From assembly GCF_900636365.1 (NCBI RefSeq), contig NZ_LR134266.1, positions 323,501-387,500 of the forward strand: a stretch of DNA of 64,000 bases, read 5' to 3'. The notes beneath the pieces are model-generated. The model was given only the letters and a program-made list of their open reading frames with translations, was not told where the DNA came from and did not search any database. Both the position numbers and the translations under genes were made by a program. Source of the DNA: Streptococcus viridans. GTDB lineage: Bacteria; Bacillota; Bacilli; Lactobacillales; Streptococcaceae. Shown here piece after piece: positions 51,298 to 62,849 of the stretch (its first letter is position 1; the number at the start of each line of letters is the position of its first letter).

Positions 51298-52068
51298 ATG
51301 TCAGTATTAGAGATTAAAGATCTTCATGTAGAAATTGAAGGCAAGGAAATTTTAAAAGGTGTGAACTTGACCCTTAAAACAGGAGAAATCGCAGCGATTA
51401 TGGGTCCTAACGGAACAGGGAAATCAACCCTATCTGCAGCTATCATGGGGAATCCAAACTATGAAGTCACCAAAGGTGAAATTCTATTTGATGGAGTAAA
51501 TATCCTTGAGTTGGAAGTGGATGAACGTGCGCGCATGGGACTCTTCTTGGCTATGCAATACCCATCAGAAATTCCAGGCATTACCAATGCTGAATTCCTT
51601 CGTGCTGCCATGAATGCAGGCAAAGAAGAGGATGAAAAAATTTCAGTTCGTGAGTTTATCACTAAATTGGATGAGAAAATGGAATTACTCAACATGAAAG
51701 AAGAAATGGCTGAGCGTTACCTCAATGAAGGTTTCTCAGGTGGTGAGAAGAAACGCAATGAAATTCTGCAATTGTTGATGTTGGAACCGAAGTTTGCCCT
51801 TCTTGATGAGATTGACTCTGGTTTGGATATTGATGCCCTTAAAGTGGTTTCAAAAGGGGTCAATGAAATGCGTGGCGAAGGTTTTGGTGCCATGATTATT
51901 ACCCACTACCAACGTCTTTTAAATTATATTACTCCTGATGTGGTTCACGTGATGATGGAAGGTCGTGTCGTCCTTTCAGGTGGTCCTGAACTTGCTGTGC
52001 GTTTGGAGCGTGAAGGGTACGCGAAATTAGCAGAAGAGTTAGGTTACGACTACAAAGAAGAACTCTAA
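51298..52068 (+). CDS. sufC: SUF system ATPase
   Basis: A 256-aa ABC-type ATPase of the Fe-S assembly scaffold SufBCD. Walker A GPNGTGKST, signature FSGGEKKRNE (SufC-specific), Walker B FALLDEIDSGLD. First gene of sufCDSUB. Confidence 0.96.
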   Translation: MSVLEIKDLHVEIEGKEILKGVNLTLKTGEIAAIMGPNGTGKSTLSAAIMGNPNYEVTKGEILFDGVNILELEVDERARMGLFLAMQYPSEIPGITNAEFLRAAMNAGKEEDEKISVREFITKLDEKMELLNMKEEMAERYLNEGFSGGEKKRNEILQLLMLEPKFALLDEIDSGLDIDALKVVSKGVNEMRGEGFGAMIITHYQRLLNYITPDVVHVMMEGRVVLSGGPELAVRLEREGYAKLAEELGYDYKEEL

Positions 52069-52109
52069 TCTTGTGTCCAAAACTGAACAGGATCTTTGAG
52101 GAGGAGTAA

Positions 52110-55022
<2,913 letters not shown>

Positions 55023-55167
55023 TGATGAATAAAAGTGATGAAGATTCAAGTCTGTTTTTTTAACCGAGCTTCTGGTGAGAAGTGATATCAACAATCGGGT
55101 GCTGATGGTCCAGACTAGAAGAGTAATCGCATGGAAAGAGTGCTAAAAAGAAAATGAAAGGAAAGAT

Positions 55168-56580
55168 ATGACAGAAGAAAGAGTAGAACCAAAACCAATT
55201 GATCTTGGTGAATATAAATTTGGCTTTCACGATGATGTAGACCCAATCCTGTCAACAGGAAAAGGGTTGAATGAATCGGTTATTCGCGAGTTGTCTGCTG
55301 CGAAAAATGAGCCGGAATGGATGTTGGAGTTCCGTTTGAAGTCTTATGAAGCATTTAAAAAAATGCCGATGCAAACTTGGGGAGCGGACTTGTCAGATAT
55401 TGATTTTGATGATTTGATTTATTATCAAAAACCATCTGATAAACCTGCACGTAGCTGGGATGAAGTGCCTGAAAAAATTAAGGAAACGTTTGAACGGATT
55501 GGTATTCCAGAAGCAGAGCGTGCTTACTTGGCCGGAGCAGCTGCTCAGTATGAGTCTGAAGTGGTTTACCATAACATGAAGGAGGAATTCCAAAAGCTCG
55601 GAATCATTTTTACCGATACAGATTCTGCCCTCAAGGAATACCCAGACTTGTTTAAGCAATACTTTGCTAAATTGGTACCTCCAACGGATAATAAGTTGGC
55701 GGCCCTCAACTCAGCTGTTTGGTCAGGTGGAACCTTTATCTATGTACCGAAGGGTGTAAAGGTTGATGTTCCTTTGCAGACCTACTTCCGGATTAATAAT
55801 GAGAATACAGGTCAGTTTGAACGGACCTTGATTATTGTGGATGAAGGCGCTAGCGTCCACTATGTAGAAGGATGTACAGCACCGACTTATTCAAGCAACA
55901 GCTTGCATGCGGCCATTGTCGAAATTTTTGCCTTGGATGGCGCTTATATGCGCTACACGACCATCCAAAACTGGTCAGACAATGTCTATAACTTGGTAAC
56001 CAAACGGGCCAAAGCGACCAAAGATGCGACGGTTGAATGGATCGATGGAAACCTCGGGGCTAAAACGACTATGAAATATCCATCTGTTTACCTAGATGGA
56101 GAAGGTGCGCGTGGGACCATGTTGTCGATTGCTTTTGCAAATGCGGGGCAACACCAAGATACAGGTGCTAAAATGATCCACAATGCTCCACATACCAGCT
56201 CTTCAATCGTCTCAAAATCCATCGCTAAAGGTGGAGGAAAGGTTGACTACCGTGGACAAGTGACCTTCAATAAAGATTCAGCGAAATCTGTCAGTCACAT
56301 TGAGTGTGATACCATTATCATGGATGACTTGTCTGCATCTGACACCATCCCATTTAATGAAATTCACAATTCACAAGTTGCCTTGGAGCACGAAGCTAAG
56401 GTTTCTAAGATTTCTGAAGAGCAACTCTATTACCTCATGAGCCGTGGCTTGTCAGAATCAGAAGCGACTGAGATGATCGTCATGGGATTTGTAGAGCCCT
56501 TCACTAAAGAACTTCCAATGGAATATGCGGTTGAGCTCAACCGCTTGATTAGCTATGAAATGGAAGGATCTGTCGGTTAA
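55168..56580 (+). CDS. sufB: SUF scaffold protein SufB
   Basis: A 470-aa Fe-S cluster scaffold subunit. [18 protein letters not shown] and the C-terminal [22 protein letters not shown] are the family signatures. It lies 145 bases after sufU with a GAAAGGAAAG site. No separate terminator is seen between them, so the operon is probably continuous. Confidence 0.95.
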   Translation: MTEERVEPKPIDLGEYKFGFHDDVDPILSTGKGLNESVIRELSAAKNEPEWMLEFRLKSYEAFKKMPMQTWGADLSDIDFDDLIYYQKPSDKPARSWDEVPEKIKETFERIGIPEAERAYLAGAAAQYESEVVYHNMKEEFQKLGIIFTDTDSALKEYPDLFKQYFAKLVPPTDNKLAALNSAVWSGGTFIYVPKGVKVDVPLQTYFRINNENTGQFERTLIIVDEGASVHYVEGCTAPTYSSNSLHAAIVEIFALDGAYMRYTTIQNWSDNVYNLVTKRAKATKDATVEWIDGNLGAKTTMKYPSVYLDGEGARGTMLSIAFANAGQHQDTGAKMIHNAPHTSSSIVSKSIAKGGGKVDYRGQVTFNKDSAKSVSHIECDTIIMDDLSASDTIPFNEIHNSQVALEHEAKVSKISEEQLYYLMSRGLSESEATEMIVMGFVEPFTKELPMEYAVELNRLISYEMEGSVG

Positions 56581-56600
56581 GGGGATAAAAGGAGAAGCAA

Positions 56601-57173
56601 ATGGGATTCTTAAAGAAATTATTTGGTAATGTCGAAAAAGCGAATAAGGGCGAAATTCCTGCAGAAGAAATTATTCCGCCATTTACAAACGATTTAGCTG
56701 AAGAAGCAGATGATTATTGGAGACAGATGGAACAAAATCTCTTGATCAATGCTGTGAAGGCTGTTGGCGGTCCTGATAAAGCGGATCGTGCCTTTATGCT
56801 AGTGAATTTTAAGCCGGGTCAAGAAACATTTGACTTGTATTATCAAGTCGATGGGAAATTAATTTCTTGGCAAGAATTGGATCCAGAACTTGTAGAAAAA
56901 ATCCGCCTTCAACTCTTGCCTCAAGCACCAGCAGTGGCCCATGCAGTCAATGAAAATTACGAAGCTGCCAATGTTCCTGTGATTAGTTATGCCATGCTTC
57001 AATTAGAAACGGCGACCATGGCTTGGTTTGGTCGGAAGCTAACAACAGCTACACCTGAAGCTAGCTTATCTTTTGGAGAATTGGTAGCAGGTTGGCGTGC
57101 GGTGATTGAACAAGAAATCCCGACTCATCCAATAGACAGCGATACTGCTTTTCCTTATTTCGAAGTTCGATAG
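56601..57173 (+). CDS. Conserved hypothetical protein after sufB
   Basis: A 190-aa soluble protein with KKLFGNVEKANKGEIP at the N-terminus and a central FKPGQETFDLYYQVDGKLISW segment. No Cys pairs or known motifs are seen. It starts 20 bases after sufB with AAAGGAGAAG, so it is probably in the suf operon. A link to Fe-S assembly would be inference only. Confidence 0.65.
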   Translation: MGFLKKLFGNVEKANKGEIPAEEIIPPFTNDLAEEADDYWRQMEQNLLINAVKAVGGPDKADRAFMLVNFKPGQETFDLYYQVDGKLISWQELDPELVEKIRLQLLPQAPAVAHAVNENYEAANVPVISYAMLQLETATMAWFGRKLTTATPEASLSFGELVAGWRAVIEQEIPTHPIDSDTAFPYFEVR

Positions 57174-57194
57174 AAGTTCTATTGACGTAATTGA

Positions 57195-57232
57195 ATAAAC
57201 AAAAAAAGAGGGTGACCTCTTTTTTTGTTTAT
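57195..57232. terminator. Bidirectional terminator
   Basis: ATAAACAAAAAAAGAGG, GTGA loop, CCTCTTTTTTTGTTTAT. It serves the suf side and the minus-strand dacA-like gene. Confidence 0.9.
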
Positions 57233-57238
57233 GAGCAG

Positions 57239-58480
57239 TTATAGTTTTTCGTTGACGTAACGAACAAATTGATTCCACCACACCTTTAAGAAGAAACTTT
57301 TTTGGATATTTTCTCCGCTCACCATTTCCATACTAGGGGCTTTACCTTCGATATACCCTCGACCGATGGGTTCTGGATCAGTGTAGGTAAGGGTTCCGAG
57401 AGAAGTACCTTTCTTTATAGGGGCGCTAAATGAAGATTGGCTACTTTTAAAGGTGGTTTTAGGTTCTGCTTGGCTTCCTTGTCGTTCGATCACGATGAAG
57501 TCATCCTTGGCGACAGCAGTGGCGCTTGTTTTCTTGCCATCGAGAACTGTTGATTTGCTGTTATTGTAGGCTTCGCCTTTGCTGACAATGAGGCTTGGAA
57601 CGAAGTTTTGGCTAACGTAATTCATCAGATTGGCTGTTGCAACAAATCGTGCGTAAGGGTCACCATCGATTGCCTCAACACCAATGACAACGGTAATCAT
57701 GCGAATACCATTTTGATTAGTAGAGGCTACAAATGAAATCCCCCCTTTTTCGGAATTTCCGGTTTTTAGACCATCTACTCCTGCTCGATAGTTAGGCATA
57801 TTTTCCAACATATAATTGCCGCTCTCCAATTGAATTCCAGCAAATTCTGCATGGGAAAGGGAGGTAATTTTGGTAACGTCAGGATAGTCTTCTAGAAGGT
57901 GTTTTGCGATGACTGCCACATCATAAGCGCTCAACTTATTTTCGGTATTTTTCCTTTTATTTTCCTCATCACCATCAATGATAGATTGGTTCAATCCACT
58001 AGCATTCACAATCGTCGCATCTGTAATTCCCCAATCTTTGAGCTTTGCTTTCATGAGGAGGACGAATTTTTCTTCGCTACCAGCTACTTTTTCAGCTAAG
58101 GCAATGGCGGCACTATTGGCATTTGATACGAGGAGAGCAGTGAGCAGGTCCTTGACCTTGTATTTACGGGCTTCCATGGGGACGTTGCTGATACCTTCGA
58201 CGGCGGTCAATTGATAGGCTTTATCCGAAATATCCACGTCATCATTCAAAGAGATTTTCCCTTGCTGAATGGCTTCATAGACGAGATAAGTGGTCAAAAG
58301 GTTGCTGATTCCGCCAACCTCTTTTTTCTCATCACTATTTTTTTCGTAGAGTATTTTACCTGTTGTCCCATCAATCGCAATAGCATGCTGGGCTCCAAGG
58401 TCTAGGTCCTCCGCTTTTACAGGAGACGTACTGAGAAGCGCAAGCATTAGACAAAGAAGTAAGGTGATTATTTTTTTCAC
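57239..58480 (-). CDS. DacA/PBP3-like protein with degenerate active site
   Basis: A 413-aa protein. Signal peptide, peptidase S11 fold (to about residue 280), beta-rich C-terminal domain and amphipathic membrane anchor (SFFLKVWWNQFVRYVNEKL), just as in pneumococcal PBP3. The catalytic SxxK, expected in (A)SxxK-LLT-YLVYE, reads GISN here. The second motif, normally SAN, reads NAN within VSNANSAA. Only LKTG (near 245) is intact. Loss of the nucleophilic Ser and the general-base Lys predicts no D,D-carboxypeptidase activity. It may be a binding or regulatory pseudoenzyme. The frame is otherwise complete. Confidence 0.85.
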   Translation of the reverse strand: MKKIITLLLCLMLALLSTSPVKAEDLDLGAQHAIAIDGTTGKILYEKNSDEKKEVGGISNLLTTYLVYEAIQQGKISLNDDVDISDKAYQLTAVEGISNVPMEARKYKVKDLLTALLVSNANSAAIALAEKVAGSEEKFVLLMKAKLKDWGITDATIVNASGLNQSIIDGDEENKRKNTENKLSAYDVAVIAKHLLEDYPDVTKITSLSHAEFAGIQLESGNYMLENMPNYRAGVDGLKTGNSEKGGISFVASTNQNGIRMITVVIGVEAIDGDPYARFVATANLMNYVSQNFVPSLIVSKGEAYNNSKSTVLDGKKTSATAVAKDDFIVIERQGSQAEPKTTFKSSQSSFSAPIKKGTSLGTLTYTDPEPIGRGYIEGKAPSMEMVSGENIQKSFFLKVWWNQFVRYVNEKL

Positions 58481-58596
58481 GTTTGAATCCTCGATTGTTT
58501 TTTGTCTCTACTATTGTATCATAAAAGAAGGCAACTGCTCTAATCCTATTTTTGCTCTCTTAGGACTCGAAGGTCATAGGCAAATTTGAAAGATAG

Positions 58597-58625
58597 TTGG
58601 TAAAATGGAAGAAATAGTGTATAAT
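58597..58625 (+). promoter_or_regulatory. Promoter of the first AmiA-like gene
   Basis: TTGGTA (58597-58602) and TATAAT (58620-58625), 17-base spacer. Confidence 0.75.
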
Positions 58626-58654
58626 GGTAGAAAACCTAACATAAGGAGATAGTG

Positions 58655-60619
58655 ATGAAAGTAAATAAACGGTTCGTACTGGCCGGTGTTTCTCTAGCCA
58701 GCGCTCTTCTATTGACAGCCTGCGGTGGTGGAAGCAGCAATCAATCTACTTATTCTTATATTTATTCAACAGATCCAAATACATTGGACTACATTGCATC
58801 GACTCGTACAACGACGTCTGATATTACAAGTAACCTTGTTGATGGTTTGTTAGAAAATGATAAATATGGAAATTTAATCCCAAGTTTGGCAGAAGACTGG
58901 ACAGTTTCAGAAGATGGCTTGGTCTATACTTATAAACTTCGAAAAGATGCTAAATGGTACACCAGTGAAGGGGAAGAGTATGGTGCTGTAACAGCTCACG
59001 ATTTTGTGACAGGAATCAAACATGCTGTGGAATCAAAATCAGAAGGTCTCTTCTTAATCCAAAACTCCATTAAAGGTTTGGATGCCTATGCCAAGGGTGA
59101 AACAACAGATTTCAAGACAGTTGGCGTGAAAGCCCTAGATGATTACACCGTTCAATATACCTTGGAACGCCCAGAAAGCTTTTGGAATTCTAAGACGACA
59201 TCAGGCGTCCTTTTCCCAGTTAACGCAGCTTTCTTAGAATCTCAAGGAAAAGACTTTGGTTCTTTAAAACCAAGTAGTATTCTCTATAACGGTCCCTATT
59301 ATTTGAAGAATTTAACTTCAAAATCTCAAATTGAACTTGTAAAAAATAAAGAATACTATGATGAAAAGAATGTTCATATTGATAATGTGAAGTTGACCTA
59401 CAATGACGGATCAGATCCAGAATCGGTCATCAAGAAATTCGAAAATGGTCAATATTCATTTGCGACAGTAATGCCAAATAGCTCTACTTATAAGAGTGTG
59501 AAAAAGAAATTTGGTGATAATATTGTTTATGGTGTTCAATATGGTACATCTTACTACCTAGGCTTCAATATTGATCGTCAGAAGTATAACCATACAGCCA
59601 AAACGACAGATGCTCAAAAATCGTCTACAAAACAAGCGATTTTAAACAAGGATTTCCGTCAAGCCGTCAACTTTGCCTTTGACCGTGAAGCCTATGCAGC
59701 TCAAACATCTGGTGCAGATGCAGCGACCAAGATTCTTCGGAATACCTTGGTTCCACCGACTTTTGTTCAAGTAAATGGCGAAGAGTTCGGTAAGGTTGTC
59801 GAGAAACAATTGGTGACCTATGGGGATGAGTGGAAAGATGTAAATCTAGATGATGCCCAAACCACGCTCTACAATCAAGAAAAAGCCAAGGCTGAATTTG
59901 CAAAAGCTAAAGAACAACTGCAAAAAGAAGGGGTACAATTCCCAATTCATCTGGATTACGTTGTCAGTCAGACAGATAACAGCCAGGTGCAACAAGCTAG
60001 CTCCTTCAAACAATCCGTAGAAGCTGTTCTTGGTGCAGACAATGTTGTCGTAGATATTCAGAAATTATCTGATGATGACTTTAACAACATTACCTATTTC
60101 ACAGATACTGCTGCTGAGAAAGATTATGATCTTGCAGGCGGAGGATGGGTGCCAGACTACCAAGATCCATCTACTTATTTGGAGAGTTTAAGTCCTGTTA
60201 ACGGTTCTGTTTTCTACTATCTAGGTGTGGATGCAGGTTCGAACAGCCCTGCTATTTCAGCAGTTGACTTTGGTAAGTATGCAGAGCTCTTAAAAGATGC
60301 CAATGCAGAAGTGAGTGATCAAGCTGTACGCTATGAGAAATACGCAGCCGCTCAAGCATGGCTAACCGATAGTTCTTTGATCTTGCCAACTGTTTCAAAT
60401 GGTGGAACGCCAATGTTGCAACGGACTGTTCCGTATAGTCGTGCAGCTTCATGGGTTGGAACAAAAGGTACAGGAACCAACTATAAATATCTTGAACTTT
60501 CAGAAGAAGTCATCAAGACAAAGGATTACGATGCAAGTAAAGAAAAATGGTTGAAAGAAAAGGCTGAATCCAATAAAAAAGCCCAAGAAGAATTAAAGAA
60601 CCACATCGAATCTAAATAG
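58655..60619 (+). CDS. Oligopeptide-binding lipoprotein (AmiA/AliA/Hpp type)
   Basis: A 654-aa protein. The lipoprotein signal ends in LLTACGG, followed by the SBP_bac_5 fold. Seen are DPNTLDYIASTRTT, EDWTVSEDGLVYTYKLRKDAKW and a C-terminal KEKWLKEKAESNKKAQEELKNH tail. It delivers oligopeptides to the AmiCDEF channel and, in streptococci, to Rgg/competence signalling. It has its own promoter and a strong terminator. ATG 58655 (AAGGAG six bases upstream) is preferred to the adjacent GTG 58652. Confidence 0.93.
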   Translation: MKVNKRFVLAGVSLASALLLTACGGGSSNQSTYSYIYSTDPNTLDYIASTRTTTSDITSNLVDGLLENDKYGNLIPSLAEDWTVSEDGLVYTYKLRKDAKWYTSEGEEYGAVTAHDFVTGIKHAVESKSEGLFLIQNSIKGLDAYAKGETTDFKTVGVKALDDYTVQYTLERPESFWNSKTTSGVLFPVNAAFLESQGKDFGSLKPSSILYNGPYYLKNLTSKSQIELVKNKEYYDEKNVHIDNVKLTYNDGSDPESVIKKFENGQYSFATVMPNSSTYKSVKKKFGDNIVYGVQYGTSYYLGFNIDRQKYNHTAKTTDAQKSSTKQAILNKDFRQAVNFAFDREAYAAQTSGADAATKILRNTLVPPTFVQVNGEEFGKVVEKQLVTYGDEWKDVNLDDAQTTLYNQEKAKAEFAKAKEQLQKEGVQFPIHLDYVVSQTDNSQVQQASSFKQSVEAVLGADNVVVDIQKLSDDDFNNITYFTDTAAEKDYDLAGGGWVPDYQDPSTYLESLSPVNGSVFYYLGVDAGSNSPAISAVDFGKYAELLKDANAEVSDQAVRYEKYAAAQAWLTDSSLILPTVSNGGTPMLQRTVPYSRAASWVGTKGTGTNYKYLELSEEVIKTKDYDASKEKWLKEKAESNKKAQEELKNHIESK

Positions 60620-60654
60620 CTGGGATAGTGAGAACGCATAAGTTTATGTAGGGG

Positions 60655-60710
60655 AAGGAGCCACTAAAAAGGATTGATTTTTTAGACAGTCCTCCGCTTA
60701 GTGGCTCCTT
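60655..60710 (+). terminator. Terminator between the two peptide-binding genes
   Basis: AAGGAGCCACTAA (60655-60667) and TTAGTGGCTCCTT (60698-60710) with T-rich inner and outer sequence. Confidence 0.85.
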
Positions 60711-60720
60711 TCACTTGCCA

Positions 60721-60735
60721 AATATTCAGAAAATT
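60721..60735. promoter_or_regulatory. CodY box upstream of amiA
   Basis: AATATTCAGAAAATT, one mismatch from the CodY consensus, ends three bases before the -35 at 60739. CodY control of ami/opp operons is well known in streptococci. Confidence 0.75.
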
Positions 60736-60738
60736 TAG

Positions 60739-60767
60739 TTTACTTTTTTTCTCACTTATGCTATAAT
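60739..60767 (+). promoter_or_regulatory. Promoter of amiA
   Basis: TTTACT (60739-60744) and TATAAT (60762-60767), 17-base spacer, with TGC before the -10. Confidence 0.8.
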
Positions 60768-60799
60768 TCTATCTAAATTCAATAAAATGGAGACTCAAA

Positions 60800-62785
60800 A
60801 TGAAAAAAAGTAAAGTTTTTGCATTTGCCGGAGTAACATTACTCGCAGCAACTTTCCTTGCAGCATGTTCTGGCTCAAAAGATAGCAAGTCTGCATCAAA
60901 AAAAGATACAACATATGGCTATGTTTATACAGATGATCCAACAACTTTGGATTACACTGTATCTTCAAAAGCTTCCGTACACGATATTACAACAAACGGT
61001 GTAGATGGTTTGTTGGAAAACGACAAATACGGAAACCTTGTACCATCTATTGCTGAAGATTGGTCTGTTTCAAAAGACGGTTTGACTTATACTTACAAAA
61101 TCCGTAAGGGTGTTAAATGGTATGATGCTGACGGCGAAGAGCATGGTGAAGTAACAGCACATGACTTTGTTACTGGATTGAAGCATGCGGCAGACAAGAA
61201 ATCAGAATCTCTTCCATTGGTGAAAGACTCAATCAAAGGATTGAAAGACTACTCAGAAGGAAAAATTTCAGACTTCTCTGAGGTTGGGGTCAAAGCAGTA
61301 GATGATTATACGCTTGAATACACCTTGAATCAACCAGAAACTTTCTGGAATTCAAAAACAACTAATGGGGTTCTTTTCCCAATTAGTACAGAATTCTTGA
61401 AGAGCAAGGGTGATGAATTTGGTCAACCAGGTAATGTCAAATCAATCTTGTTCAATGGTCCATTCCTTTTGAAATCAATCACTTCTAAATCAGAAATCAC
61501 TTTTGAGAAGAACGAAGATTACTGGGATAAAGACAACGTTCATATCGACAAGATCAAATTCTCTTATTATGATGGATCAGATCAAGATTCATTGGCGCGT
61601 GGCTTTAGTGATGGATCGTACACAGTTGCTCGTCTCTTCCCAGCAAGTTCAAACTTTGCGTCTGTTGAAAAGAAATACAAAGACAATATCTACAACACAC
61701 AACCTGGAGCTGGTGTAGCAGTCTTTGGTTTCAACATTGACCGTCAAGCATACAACCATACTTCTAAGACGTCAGATGATCAGAAATCTTCTACTAAGAA
61801 AGCGATCTTAAACAAGAATTTCCGTCAAGCGATCACATTTGCCTTGAACCGCGAAAATTATTCAGCGCAAGTCAATGGTAAAGAATACGCTAAGGCTGCT
61901 ATTCGAAACATGTACACTGCACCTGCCTTTGTTCAAGTAAACGGTAAAGACTTTGGGGATGTAGTAGCAGACAAGTTGCAAACATATGGAGATCAATGGA
62001 GCGGTGTGAATCTTGCAGACGGTCAAAACGGCCTCTATAGCAAGGAAAAAGCAAAAGCTCAATTTGAAAAAGCAAAAGCTGAACTCCAAAAAGAAGGTGT
62101 TCAATTCCCAATCCACTTGGATGTTCCAGTTGCACAAAACTCAACAAACTTTGTGTCACGGATGCAATCCTTCAAACAATCAGTTGAAGAAACACTTGGT
62201 ACAGAAAACGTTGTTGTGGACCTTCAAATGATGGACCAAGATGAAGTCTTGAACATTACATTGAACGTACCATCAGCTGCAGAAACTGACTGGGATCTTC
62301 AAGGGCTTGTAGGATGGAATCCAGACTACGATGATCCATCTACTTACCTTGACACCTTGCAACCATCTTCACCAGACCAAACTAAGACTTACCTTGGATT
62401 TGCTGGTGGTGTCGATAATGCTTCTGCTAAAGCAGTCGGTTTAGATGAATTTGCGAAATTGCTTGATGATGCAGAAAAAGAAACGCAAGATGTAGTGACT
62501 CGTTACAACAAATTTGCAGCAGCTCAAGCTTGGTTAACAGATAGTGCATTAGTGATTCCAACTATGACAAGTTCAGGTGCTGGAACAGTTGTTTCAAAAG
62601 TAGTTCCATTCTCTGGACCTTCATCACAAACAGGTAACAAAGGATCAACTTATTTCAAATATGTTGAAGTTCAAGATGAACCTGTCACTAAAAAACAATA
62701 TGATCAAGCACGTGAAAAATGGTTGAAAGAAAAAGCTGATTCAAATAAAAAAGCTCAGCAAGAACTAGAAAAACACGTTAAATAA
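60800..62785 (+). CDS. amiA: Oligopeptide-binding lipoprotein AmiA
   Basis: A 661-aa protein. Lipobox LAAC (Cys about residue 23), SBP_bac_5 fold, with the same domain order and tail as the preceding paralogue. It is followed directly by amiC, so it is the receptor of the Ami importer. The two lipoproteins share many long identical stretches and arose by duplication. Confidence 0.93.
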   Translation: MKKSKVFAFAGVTLLAATFLAACSGSKDSKSASKKDTTYGYVYTDDPTTLDYTVSSKASVHDITTNGVDGLLENDKYGNLVPSIAEDWSVSKDGLTYTYKIRKGVKWYDADGEEHGEVTAHDFVTGLKHAADKKSESLPLVKDSIKGLKDYSEGKISDFSEVGVKAVDDYTLEYTLNQPETFWNSKTTNGVLFPISTEFLKSKGDEFGQPGNVKSILFNGPFLLKSITSKSEITFEKNEDYWDKDNVHIDKIKFSYYDGSDQDSLARGFSDGSYTVARLFPASSNFASVEKKYKDNIYNTQPGAGVAVFGFNIDRQAYNHTSKTSDDQKSSTKKAILNKNFRQAITFALNRENYSAQVNGKEYAKAAIRNMYTAPAFVQVNGKDFGDVVADKLQTYGDQWSGVNLADGQNGLYSKEKAKAQFEKAKAELQKEGVQFPIHLDVPVAQNSTNFVSRMQSFKQSVEETLGTENVVVDLQMMDQDEVLNITLNVPSAAETDWDLQGLVGWNPDYDDPSTYLDTLQPSSPDQTKTYLGFAGGVDNASAKAVGLDEFAKLLDDAEKETQDVVTRYNKFAAAQAWLTDSALVIPTMTSSGAGTVVSKVVPFSGPSSQTGNKGSTYFKYVEVQDEPVTKKQYDQAREKWLKEKADSNKKAQQELEKHVK

Positions 62786-62796
62786 TCACCTTCATC

Positions 62797-62829
62797 AGAA
62801 CTTTCTCTAATAGGGGAGAAAGTTCTTTT
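62797..62829 (+). terminator. Hairpin between amiA and amiC
   Basis: AGAACTTTCTC (62797-62807) and GAGAAAGTTCT (62815-62825) then TTT. Probably a leaky terminator giving more binding protein than permease. Confidence 0.75.
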
Positions 62830-62849
62830 GAACATTAAAGGAACGGAAT

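Noticed and set aside
58540-58651. A riboswitch or CodY box upstream of the first AmiA-like gene
   Set aside because: Only a promoter is visible. No AATTTTCWGAAAATT-like site or stable leader structure was found there.
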